From: Omphiscola glabra
Taxonomy: Eukaryota > Mollusca > Gastropoda > Lymnaeidae
Assembly (NCBI GenBank): GCA_964017045.1
Contig: OZ024806.1
Coordinates: 2,565,992 to 2,629,991 of the forward strand
Direction of reading: 5' to 3'
DNA: 64,000 nucleotides
How positions within the stretch are numbered: position 1 is the first letter of the stretch; each line of letters begins with the position of its first letter. Position numbers and translations under genes: made by a program. The notes beneath the pieces were generated by a model, which saw only the letters and a program-made list of their open reading frames with translations, made no database searches and was not told where the DNA came from. Shown here one piece after another: positions 36,901 to 47,490 of the stretch.

Positions 36901-38207
36901 GAATAACTTCTAACGGGGGGGGGGGGGGGGGGGGGGGGTAGGTATTTGAAGGAAAGATTCTCATTAAATAGTAGTCGTATTCGGTCGGTTAAAAGAAAAC
37001 AACAACAAAAAAAAACACCTTTACATAAGGAACATGGTGTCCTCATGATTTTTCGTATAATGGGTGGGATGGGGGCTTCAGTCATGACGGGAAGACTTGA
37101 TCATTAAAATGTAGGTCTGTCATGAGCTATATGACACTTGTAATAATTATATTAATATTATTGTCTGACAGTTGCAAGGAGCCTAGGCCTAATAATTTAT
37201 TAAGATAATTGTTAGTTGTGTTAATTTTTCTTGTATTTTGTTTGATTAACTCTGAAACTCAGGATCGTGCATAGTCACTATGACAGCCCTCCCCGACCTA
37301 TACTGCGGACACACCCCAGCGCAGTTGCATGGTTTACTTAGTTCCCATTCATTTCTTCCGTCCCACATTGTATTCCAATGTTCACGTATCCCGCATCACA
37401 CAGCGTGGTTGGGTACAGTGGGGGGAGGGCAGGAGACAAACCTTGTCTGGGCCAGACCAGTATTTCTAAATAGGTCGGTGACATCTCCCGTGTTGTGGGC
37501 TTGTCTGAAGACTTGAACGTGCTTGATAGAGAGCATCTGCCATTTTTTTAAAAACATATACTGATACATTACCGTAGCCAATCGAGGACATCCGTACAGG
37601 TGGACAATACACAAGCATGTATTCTGTGTACTCACTGTATTCTGTGTACGCACTGTACACTGTGTACTCACTGTTTGTTTGAAATGAGCGTATGGAGTAT
37701 AATGGAGGGGACATGACTATGTTAGAATTACTGTACGTAGGCCGTAAAAAAGCCATAAAAACTGTAACAAGACCGGTATGTCTATTAAAGTCTCACGCTA
37801 TGTAAGGCTAAGCCCTCTCAAAATAGTATATGACGAGCACCCTCCCCCCAACCCCTCTTCGTTTTTCCCAACCCCTCCCCGTGAATGATAGACGTCACGT
37901 AGTGACTACTCATAACTAATCATACTAAAATATTTGTTACAGTTCCATTATCCTTGTGCTACGAGCTGCCGGGGGTAGGCAGGGCAGCTCTGTACCGTCT
38001 GTATTGATCGAACCCAAACTTGTTTACATCGCGTAACGCCCTGACCCCGTGTCAAGGTCGCCGTGGCCTTCTGGAAGAATCTAGCCCAAGCTAGGCGTTG
38101 AAGGAATTAGTTATTATTGCTTGTCAATTTCGGCAACAGCTTTCTGTTTCATACATAGCGTGCATTTACAAAATCAACCGGTGAAACTGCACCATTGCAA
38201 ATGGTAA

Positions 38208-38375
38208 CGAAATGGAGAGGTGTATTTATCAGTAATAAATGAGAAGCATTGCTGGTGTAAATGATGACATAAATGAGAAGCATTGCTGGTGTAAATGATG
38301 ACATAAATGAGAAGCATTGCTGGTGTAAATGATGTCATAAATGAGAAGCATTGCAGGTGTAAATGACAATCGAAT
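38208..38375. repeat. 34-bp tandem repeat, four copies
   Basis: Copies of a unit containing 'aaatgagaagcattgctggt' and 'gtaaatgatgaca'. Confidence 0.9.
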
Positions 38376-39487
38376 AAATCAGTATTGAAGGAGTGCACGA
38401 TTGTCTGGACGCCGAAAGGATCAGATTTAGTTTTGAGTTTTAAGATAAAACTTGATGTGTAGACGCTCATAACAGCCTCTCTTGGGCAGATTAGATCTAA
38501 ACAAAAAACAAAACAAAAAAACAAGAACAAAAAAAACCCAATCAAACCTTCTTGTAAGTTTCTAGATTGCCCTTGTTGCCCTTCTCACTTTGGCCAACAG
38601 GCCAAGTACGCCCCTGCAACTGATGCTTGCTTGTTATATGAAATATAGTTATAGGCCTGATTTACAATAGAAAAGAACGATGTATTCACGCGTGTATAAC
38701 TTAATATAACTATACACTTAGATGTAAACGTATCAGATTTGAATCAAAGATAAATAATGTGTCAGATTGTGAAGCGGAGGCCGTCGTGCTAATTCGCAAA
38801 GATCAAAACAAGAGTGTGTTGCACAGCAGCAATGGGGAAAGCACGTGAAGCTTCTCGAAATGGAATATAGTTCTGAGATTGGGCTAAAAATAGCCAGATA
38901 AATGTACGCCACCAAGGTCATCTATTCAAGGCCAATACGTGATCAATCTTTTTTTTAAAAAATTTAAAGGAAGAATAGATTCACTGCCTAGCAATACTGT
39001 AGCCTCGTTTAGACGCTCAATGGGGGCTATTTTTAGACGCGCAGTTTTAAAAATCGTAATTAAGCAATATTCTCTAGGTAAGAAACAATGCATTCATTCG
39101 GTTTAAGGATTAAAACAAAAAAATAAACACACTATAATTTAATTTAAAAAATAGTTTTTAAAAACGACGAAATCCAAAATATGTTTGTTTTAAAAAAAGA
39201 ATCAACTATTTTGTTTAATTAATAAGCTTCTGGCGCTTTCTCCGGTTTTATTTTGATGTATTGAGCAGACAAATTGATCTATCGCGGGGAGGTTACCTGA
39301 ATTGTCTACAAACTTTGAAATTCGCTGGCGACTTATTTCAAGGTAATTATTTTGTCATCACGGCAAATTACGGCGCCGGATTTATCGCGCATTATTTAAT
39401 GATGTCGTGGACAGGTTGGATTGTGGGTAAAGGTTTGTGGGGGGAGGGGGAATAATTTAGCAATTTGTTCTTGACATTGGCTTTTTG

Positions 39488-39535
39488 TGACGTCACGTCC
39501 ACGTCACTTTATTCCTAACCGACGCGTATAAATAG
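39488..39535 (+). promoter_or_regulatory. CRE-TATA promoter candidate proximal to the bZIP exon
   Basis: A perfect CRE TGACGTCA (39488-39495) is followed at once by a half-CRE CGTCA (39502-39506) and then TATAAATAG (39527-39535) in locally GC-rich sequence. This is the clearest core-promoter arrangement in the window. It points toward the bZIP exon 2.2 kb downstream, so the simplest reading is an alternative promoter that makes transcripts starting translation at the exon 2 ATG. Confidence 0.6.
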
Positions 39536-39556
39536 CGGCGAAACAGTGGCATTGAT

Positions 39557-39784
39557 AAACCAGTCCATGAGTTGCTGGCCTCGTGTTAGTGGCGTTGTAA
39601 TGGGTTGGTTCTAGCAGTTGGTCCGTCGCATGAGTCGTCATCACATGATGAAATAGATCTAAGTCACCGTTCCAAACAAGTGATGAAATTTTGGCCACGT
39701 ATTGCCCGCCATTCGGACGTGAGTCGCTTCCCGCGAGCTTCTAGAACATTTATGGCAGGACTGTGTTAATTTGTACATGTGCTG
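39557..39784 (+). other. Candidate non-coding alternative first exon
   Basis: Expected start about 25 bp after the TATA box. Two plausible donors follow: GGAC|GTGAGT after 39718 and GCTG|GTAAGG after 39784. The segment has several ATGs, including one at about 39567 that opens a frame of some 15 codons, so it would act as an upstream-ORF-containing leader. No continuous frame joins the bZIP exon, so protein would begin at 41760. Confidence 0.4.
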
Positions 39785-40744
39785 GTAAGGTGTGTACGTA
39801 GGTGTATACATGGTCGAGTGGGGTGTGTGCCCCGTGTACATGGACCAATAAGGTGTGTACATTGTGTACTTGGGCGAGTATGGTGTGTACGTATGTCTCA
39901 GAGAGTACCTAACAGCAAACATGACAGCTTTCAAGGGTTCCTTTGTTTTGGCAAAAAAAAATTAAATAATAATATTATCGTATGTCTCTATTTTTTTTAT
40001 TCTTCTTTTGAAACAATACTGAGTTGTTTGCAGACCCAGAGAGGGATTAGGGTGGGGTTGGAAAAACAGGCTTCAGTGGACATCTAGTAGCTTTGTTATC
40101 TACTGACCACGCATAGACGCTATGGTTTTGACCCATGTTTGCTGCTCCCAGTAACATCCAGTGACACCTTGGTTTAGAGGATGAGCTTCTAAGGGGGTCA
40201 AGGGTCAGTGTCACGTGACGTTGACTCAGCAAAGCATTGTTCGTATTTGGTTTTACTGCACGCGCTAATCGTGTCATCGCCATCACTGCGCTTGTAAGTG
40301 GCGCAGGGTCAGCAGGTCAAAGTTCACAAATGTAATTTCTCGCCATATAATTAATATGGCCAGCTGATAAGAAAAACGCTTTTCTCGGATAATGATAAAG
40401 TTTGTCTACGTGAAGGATGGTACGGTTTTTTTAAGGCTGGTACTGTTGTTTCTTGCAAAATAAGTTGATTTATGATTTCAACAATGGATCACGTGTACTC
40501 TCTGGCAGGTCATTCAAAAAAACAACACAACTTTCATTCATAAGATTAGAATGGCGATTTGGAAATTTGAGCACAGGCGGGCTATCATTCGATGAGTCAG
40601 ATCCAAGTAAAGTAAAGGTCAAAATTATCAGGTCAAGTTGTTAACCTTGCGTCCGATTAAAGTACATTAATTCAAGGTGAAATTAATTGGCGATTTGAAA
40701 TAATTTGTCTCTGACTAGGTTTTCTTACTTTACCCGGACTTTAC

Positions 40745-40925
40745 CGAACTGTATTTTGTTTGGGTAAAGGAATGTTTGTTTGGGTAATGGAATGTTGTTT
40801 TTTTTTGGGTAGTGGCATGTTTGTTTGGGTAATGTAAAATACATTTGCATAATAGAATGTTTGTTTTGGGTAATGGAATATTTCTTTGGGTAATGGAATA
40901 TTTCTTTGGGTAATGGAATGTTTGG
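40745..40925. repeat. ~20-bp minisatellite
   Basis: About eight copies of 'ttgggtaatggaatgtttg'. Confidence 0.9.
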
Positions 40926-41759
40926 ATAGGCCCGGGTGACACCGTTATTATTCCTCTTTGCGAAGTTTATTAGAATTTTACATTTTAAAAAATGGCGCCT
41001 GCTTAATGAATGAGTAGTTTCTCCTGGAGTCTAGGCTGTGGTGAAAACTCCTTGTTTTACTGGTCACGGGGGGGGGGGGGGGCTTACTTTAGCTAACATA
41101 CATGTCATTGCACATGTACACCTATCATGTGTACGGCGTGTGTACGTATGGAATCTTATCCTGTTCAGCTCGATGATACGTGACACGGGTCATTGTTCAC
41201 TGGGGTAAGGATGTTAGAGATCACATTTCTGTCTATGACGGAGATCACGTTTCTGTCTATGACGTTCTATGTCTAATACATGGGGTTTAAGGTCAGCGAC
41301 ACCCTCAAGACGGACACAGAGAAACGGACACACTGTGGCATGAAAAGATAGTTGTGTTCTGGCAGACCCTTCTTTAACATAAATTGTCACAGTTCTAGGT
41401 CGGCTGTTTGTGGTCGAGGAGATAAATTGTCACAGTTCTATGTCGACTGTTTGTGGTCGAGGAGATAAATTGTTCGGTGGTGATGTGGACAAGAAAGAAA
41501 CGTTTGGTTGAATTTTGGCTTCTCCGACTCTGATTTGGTTTTTGTATTGTGAAAGCCAACTTGAAGAGAAAAAAAAATTGCTCTCTAGTGAGACTGCGAC
41601 AAGAACGCGTCGGGTCTTAACTTCTACCGATGTTAGCCATTGTCTCACTATGCACTTCACTGACTCCAGCATCACCAACTGCCACTAATATGTTCAACTA
41701 CAGACTACGTTTTCCTTTCCATCAGTTTTTTCATGTATTGTTATTGTCTTCAACAGACC

Positions 41760-41987
41760 ATGAGCATAGGCGAAAACATTGAGAGCAACACTAAAACAAT
41801 GGGAAAGCGTCCGGGAAAACGTCCGGGCCGGAAGCCGTCGAAGATCGACGAGAGAGCAAAGCTGGAGCGGAGCAGACAGAGCGCCAGGGAGTGCAGGGCG
41901 CGCAAGAAGCTCCGGTACCAGTACCTCGAGGAGCTCGTGCTCAACAGGGAGAAGGCTGTCTTTGCCCTCCGGGAGGAGCTGGAGACT
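41760..41987 (+). CDS. CREBL2: CREBL2/REPTOR-BP bZIP exon (shared by both isoforms)
   Basis: Codes for 76 residues from ATG 41760, which has A at -3 and lies 3 bases inside the exon (acceptor cttcaacag at 41756). Residues 15-26 are a K/R/G/P-rich tail. Residues 33-52 form the basic region (AKLERSRQSARECRARKKLR), and 54-76 start the leucine zipper (YQYLEELV, then ALREELE). The block RSRQSARECRARKKLRYQYL is the signature of CREBL2 family bZIP factors. The family is nuclear and dimerises; in Drosophila its orthologue REPTOR-BP pairs with REPTOR to drive genes repressed by TORC1. The invariant bZIP asparagine is Ser here, as I recall for CREBL2 generally. The donor ACT|GTAAGT after 41987 is phase 0, and the zipper must finish in the next exon. 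Codon use is GC-rich against AT-rich surroundings, supporting real coding. Confidence 0.95.
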
Positions 41988-42159
41988 GTAAGTTTCACAT
42001 TTTTAAAAATTTCATTGTTTAGTTAGGATTGAAACTAAATACCAAAAAAATTATTTAAAAAAAAATAAATTCTGAAACATTCAGATTTAATTTGAACAAA
42101 AATTTAAATAAAATACAGTTTAGGGTAAGATGTCTGCCTTGTTGACAGAACACTCAGAG

Positions 42160-42395
42160 AAGAGTATTCTTTTTGCTGTCTTTACTCTTCTGTCTCTAGG
42201 TGACATGCTGTTTTTACTCTTCTGTCTCTAGGTGACCTTTACTCTTCTGTCTCCAGAGGACATACTGTCTTTACTCTTCTGTCTCCAGAGGACATGCTGT
42301 CTTTACTCTTCTGTCTCCAGAGGACATGCTGTCTTTACTCTTCTATCGCTAGGTGACATGCTGTCTTACTCTTCTGTCGCTAGGTGACATGTCTA
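42160..42395. repeat. 32-bp intronic minisatellite of acceptor-like units
   Basis: Seven units containing 'ctttactcttctgtctccag' then aggacatgctgt. Each carries a pyrimidine tract followed by CAG or TAG, i.e. a 3' splice-site-like sequence, on the sense strand between the bZIP exon and both terminal exons. Confidence 0.9.
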
Positions 42396-43418
42396 CATTC
42401 TAACCTTGTTTAACTTGTTAGTTGTTTGCAAAGTATCGTCCATTTCACTGACACAAACAGACACACGGACACAGAGAATAAAGCTTTTGACTCTCGTCTG
42501 CTTAATTAGGATTGTTTACAAAAGAATAATAATAAAATTGTCAACCCCAAAGAAGACTGTAGTACACGAAACAAAAACATAAAAAAAAAAATTAAAATAA
42601 ACCAGTAATAGAAAAAAACAACACAAAAACAAGCACGCAACAAAAATATATAATTATAGTGAAAGACACTAACAGCTTAAAACAACGAAACAAACCCATG
42701 CGTTCCTTGTCAACTAAACGGAACAAATTAACATAAAGAATTTTAAAAAAAAAGGAATGTCTTTTTTATATCAAATAAACAACGTAATAAAATTTAAATA
42801 ATACATTTAAAAAAATTGATTAAATTACACAAAAAGGGCTTTGTTTAAGGGCTTGGCGAGATTGATAAACAATGGGCTTATCAGGGCTTGTTGAGATTGC
42901 CAACAATGGGCTTATCAGGGCTTGGAACTGATACTTCACATTAAGATTACAGACAGGAGTTTTTTGGTGTTTTTTTTTGCTGCTCCAACTTAAACGCATT
43001 GCTCAATCGTGTTTCTCTCCGCCCCCCCCCCCCCCCTTTTTTTTTTCTTTCCGAATTCGTGTTATTAAAAATGAAAAATTTGAGCAGTAAAATGGCGAAA
43101 TGATTTTTATCTTTTAACATTTAAAAATATAAGACAAAATGTTCTAAGCGCCAACTTTAGGAAAGAGCGGTTCTTGGAGTCTAAATAAATTCTCTGTTAT
43201 TCTCGCTGGAATTGTATAGAGCTGTCAGGAGACAGGCGTGTTGTCTTATTTGATGTCATCATTTGTCAGAAGCTATGTAGTGTTTTTAGATGATGTAATG
43301 AACTGTCAGACAACAGCTATGTTGACTTACATGATGTAATGAACTGTCTCAGGAGACAGTTATGTTGTTGTTTGTTTACATGATGTGTGGTCCACATGCT
43401 CTCTTGTTTTCTTTATAG

Positions 43419-45038
43419 TGTAAACAATGGTGCTCACAGCTTGGTAACGGAGGCCCCGTGCCAGACACGCTCATCAAAATGATCGCCAACGAAGAGATGG
43501 CCAAGAAGAAGAGGCAGATGGAGCAGTCCAGGCGACTTTTACAATCTCAGCAGCTCCAAGAGCAACAATCCTCAGTGAATCTGTCTTGGTCGTCGTCATC
43601 GTCCACGTCATCTTCTCCACCCCTGGCCCAGCAACGTGAGACCTACCAGGGATCCTCATCTCAGTACCAGCAATACCTACCCAACATTGTATCGTCGTTA
43701 CAGCATGACATTCAGGTTCAGCAGGGGTCACAGCAGCTCACCCACCAACTGCTCGCCCTGAGGCAACCATCGTCTGGGTCTGCTGTCTTAAAAAGACAGA
43801 TGGCGTTCGACATGGGGAAGCACCTCGAGCGGTCCCCCGTTACAGAATCAGCCCCGACTGTCTTGACTCAGGGGGCGCCGTCGCCGCTAATGGTGCAGAT
43901 GTCGTTGGGGAGACCCAGTCTAAGCTCTGTACCACTGCAGCATCAGCAGCGACCAGTGTCCCAGATCCCTCAAACCAGCTACCAAGCTCAGTCAGCTGGC
44001 GTTAGGACACAACAGAAAGGTACATTAGAACACTTTGGCTCACGTGTCAGAAGTGAACCCCCCATGTTGTATGTAGATTCACCTCAGGGGGATCCCTTCA
44101 GTGGTGACCTGCCATCAGATCTCCTTGACCTTGCCGGACCCAATCTGACCGCCCGAGCTCGTTCCCTTAGCAACCCATCAACCATGGTCTCCCAACGAAG
44201 ACAAACCGTTTTCACGAACACCGTTGACAATGCCAACCCACCCCGGACTATCTCAAACCCATTCGGACAGTTCCCTTCTTCTCAAAGCGTGGGGTTGTTC
44301 AGCGGATCCCTGGTGAGTGAGAACATGCTGCCTCTACCTCCTATCCCTACGACGATCACCATAGACGACAGCAGTTCATCGGACGAACACATCAGTGAGA
44401 CTCAGCTGTTTCGATCCACGGCTCAGAAAAGAACTCTGCAGGACCAGGTGTCTGACGACAACAGCAAACGCAGCAGGCTGCAGGCGGCACCATATTTGCT
44501 CCCCCAAAACACTGATTTATCGTCGTCGTCGACTTATGATCCGCAGGCGTTGCTCCGCAACTTGACCACTGTCCACTGCTACAGCTCCACTAGCACCTCC
44601 AACACCCCATCGCCGGCCGGGAGGTTGTCTCCGGCGCCTCGCCACCTGGGGAAGTCCACCCCGTCGTCATCAACGGCCTCGTCACCCGCGCCGCTGTCGT
44701 CGCTTTCGTCCATGCTTGATTTCCCCGCCTCACCCTTACCCTTCTCCACATGCACGGCCAACAGTCTACCCACCAGCCACCCGCCCGCCGTGCAATGCTC
44801 GTCAACGGGATTGAGCGCCACCATCTCCGAGCCCATCCCGGAGTGGTACTCCTTCCTTGCCGATCTTCAGGACGGCGGACTGTCCACCCTGTCGGCCCGC
44901 CACGGGGCGTCGTCCAGCCACAGCACGCCCCTCGCCCTGACGCCGAAGGGGGTTGACCAGCCGCCCACTCCTGACCCCGCGTACATGAATGTCCCGAACA
45001 TAATCGATGAGTTTTTGGATTCTGATGAGGCTTTGTGA
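43419..45038 (+). CDS. CREBL2: Long alternative terminal exon of CREBL2-like gene
   Basis: Acceptor ctttatag at 43418, phase 0. The exon encodes 539 residues to TGA 45036-45038, giving about 615 aa with exon 2. It begins CKQWC, the CREBL2 continuation of the zipper, then a charged helix rich in K, E and Q (exon residues 23-50). Next comes a long Q/S/P-rich, probably disordered region. Motifs: RARSLSNP (246-253) and RTISNP (276-281), both of 14-3-3 mode-1 type; DLPSDLLDL before them; ITIDDSSSSDE (313-323), like a phosphorylation-dependent SUMO-interacting motif; a basic KRSR; and an acidic-hydrophobic end IIDEFLDSDEAL. Vertebrate CREBL2 is about 120 aa, so this is far longer. The role as a transactivation and regulatory domain is inference. 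A continuous 540-codon frame with biased codons makes coding status secure. Confidence 0.93.
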   Translation, partial: CKQWCSQLGNGGPVPDTLIKMIANEEMAKKKRQMEQSRRLLQSQQLQEQQSSVNLSWSSSSSTSSSPPLAQQRETYQGSSSQYQQYLPNIVSSLQHDIQVQQGSQQLTHQLLALRQPSSGSAVLKRQMAFDMGKHLERSPVTESAPTVLTQGAPSPLMVQMSLGRPSLSSVPLQHQQRPVSQIPQTSYQAQSAGVRTQQKGTLEHFGSRVRSEPPMLYVDSPQGDPFSGDLPSDLLDLAGPNLTARARSLSNPSTMVSQRRQTVFTNTVDNANPPRTISNPFGQFPSSQSVGLFSGSLVSENMLPLPPIPTTITIDDSSSSDEHISETQLFRSTAQKRTLQDQVSDDNSKRSRLQAAPYLLPQNTDLSSSSTYDPQALLRNLTTVHCYSSTSTSNTPSPAGRLSPAPRHLGKSTPSSSTASSPAPLSSLSSMLDFPASPLPFSTCTANSLPTSHPPAVQCSSTGLSATISEPIPEWYSFLADLQDGGLSTLSARHGASSSHSTPLALTPKGVDQPPTPDPAYMNVPNIIDEFLDSDEAL

Positions 45039-47490
45039 CATAAACTGGTGAAGCTGTTGAGTGAGATAGAGAGTAGTTAATATTGTTTTTGATTATAATT
45101 TGTTATTTTAGGGTAAAATATTCCTTGACCTTTTGTTGATCATGACCTTGAAGAATGACATTTATGTTTGTTGTACAGCTAGTCTATCAAAAAATTAACA
45201 TGCCACTACTTTTAATATGATTCATGTTGTCAAATATTTATTTTTATAAATATTTATTTAAATTATCAAATTTAAATGAAAAAAAAACTAATTTATTTGA
45301 AGAATTTAGATTTTTTGAAAAATTTAGATTTTAATGAAAATTTGACTTGAAATGGCATTTGTTTATGATTTCCAATATTAGAAGTGTTTATGTTGGATTG
45401 TTCAATCTATGACGGTTTATTATGTTGAATTTGTTAGAAAACATATGTTGTTTTTTTATAGAATCTCCGACACTTGTGCAAATGTAATTTAAAAAATTAT
45501 GAAGAAATATTATTTATTCTGTGTAATTTAAATCTGTTTATTCTGTGAACTATTTTAAGTTATTGATTTTTAAAAATGGCATTTCTCTCAATCCTTTGAT
45601 TCACAAACAAATTGATATCATTTATTTATTACAGGATGTATTTTAACATAAATTGAACAAGAATTTAAAAAATCTGATTCCAAATGTTCAACACTAACAT
45701 ATGTTATCTTATTTTGTTATTATCAAACAAATGTGCTTTCTTGTTGAAAATCAAGTTTGTTATTCGTCGATGCTTTTTAAAAAAAATTCTCATTCGATGA
45801 GTCTTTGTTTTTTTTTAAAACTTTGAATGGCAAATAAACAGGGCAAACACTTTATTTTGGAGAATTTTAATTTTTATGATTAATTTATTTATAATTAATT
45901 GAAATATTATTGCAACACTGATATTTATCTTTTATTTTGGTGATAAAAATTGTTGTTATATATATTTATATTATTTTTAAAAAAAATATATTTTTTTTGC
46001 CTGATGAAAGTATTTTTTGTTTCTTTCCATTTTGCCATTAAAGTTTACCTACTGAATTTTTGTTAAAGAGATCCTTAATACATCACACAAAATTCAGTAT
46101 TGGGGAGGGTTGGGGGTGGCTTTTGTATTTTATTTCTTAAGTACAATAGATAAACCCAATTCCAAGTGCATCAAATTAGGATTAATGTGCCCATCTGTTT
46201 TGAATTTTGTTAAACCATTTGCTTTAGATTTTGATTTCAGAGGGTCAAATGGGGCAAAATATTTATAAATGAACATAGCCTTTACCCGAGATGAATTATT
46301 TAGTGCAAATCTACATGAAACAAAAGTCAAAACTCATTGTTGCACTCAAGTCAATGCATTGGTGCACTCAAGTCAAGGCACTGGTGCACTCAAGTCAAGG
46401 CAATTAAAGCTATTTTGCATGGTCCATAAAGAATTGATTTTTTCAACAAATACTGTAAGACTTAGACTTTTGTCCCATAAACATCAAATGATTTGAGATG
46501 ACTATTTACATAATCCTGACCTACTTCCACATAACCCCCCCCCTCTCCACATAGACACACTTGTTAACCACACACAATTGTTACCCCCAACTCCTCTCCT
46601 TCTTAGCATCTCAACACATATTCTCCTCCATACATATATCTTACTTAATCCATTAGGTTGGATGATGGATCACACCCTGGATATTCTTTACGCTCAGTAT
46701 GACAATGTTAGCTTAATGGCTAAAAAATGTTTGTAAAAATGTAAAAGTTGGTATGTATTCAATTGTTTGTACGATATCCGAAACTACCAATGGTCTTCAA
46801 ATATTTTATATACAATTACCCCCCCCCCCCAACCCTGCTTTTTTAAAATTCATTATAATTCTTGTTATATTAATAACAGGACATGGTGACCTCAGTTTTA
46901 TCATTGTCCTTCTCTTTTAAAAAATGGCATATAATGTTTTTGATAACTGGCTCAAATTTTTTTAGCCTCCAACTAAAAAAAGTTCTCTCAGAATTTATCC
47001 AACATCCATTTTGTGTTGGATATTTCAGACAAATTCAAATGTTTTTTTGTTTTTTTAAAAAAGCTTTATTTAACCAATGTATATATTTTTGTACACAATA
47101 TACACCTCTACTGTTAATACTCTTCAAACCTCCTTGTAGCTTCTTGCTTATTTTTTAATTCATTGTTGTTAGCTATTCAAACAATAGTTGTGAATGTAAA
47201 TATATTTTTGTTGACTTGTTGAAATCTTGGTGCAAAAAAAACTAACAAAAAACCAATGTTATTACCACACGTTACATAACTTTACAAATTTTAAGATGTA
47301 ATTAAAAAAATAGAATTTTGGAAAAACAAAATTGTCTTGTGTTGTTTTTGTATTTTTAACAAACTCTGCATTTGAGTGGACATTTGAGTGGACATTCATC
47401 TAAGTAACTGTTGTTGTATATTGCATTACTTCATATTGTGTCCAGTTTATGCATGTGTGAGTGAGCAATAAATATTTCGTGAGGTTTATA
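45039..47490 (+). other. 3' UTR of the long isoform, with poly(A) signals
   Basis: Very AT-rich and free of minisatellites except three 25-bp repeats at 46340-46400 (gcactcaagtcaaggca). Poly(A) signals: AATAAA at 45833-45838, ATTAAA at 46037-46042 and AATAAA at 47467-47472. The overlapping AU-rich element ATTTATTTA at 45252-45260, with another ATTTA at 45236-45240, suggests regulated mRNA stability. The end after the last signal is inferred. Confidence 0.55.

Larger units (their letters stand above)
33993..41756 (+). other. Putative intron 1
   Basis: Bounded by GTAAGT at 33993 and a long pyrimidine tract ending cttcaacag at 41756. It is AT-rich unique sequence with few arrays compared with the flanks: a 34-bp repeat at 38208-38375, a 20-bp repeat at 40745-40925, and paired duplications at 41205-41460. 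It has homopolymers including 24 consecutive G at 36915-36938. A second promoter candidate lies inside at 39488. Minus-strand frames at 35389-36010 are not recognisable as genes. Confidence 0.5.

Noticed and set aside
46883..47158. 91-codon plus-strand frame in the long 3' UTR
   Set aside because: Phe/Leu-rich translation of AT-rich sequence with no start context or homology. It is UTR noise.
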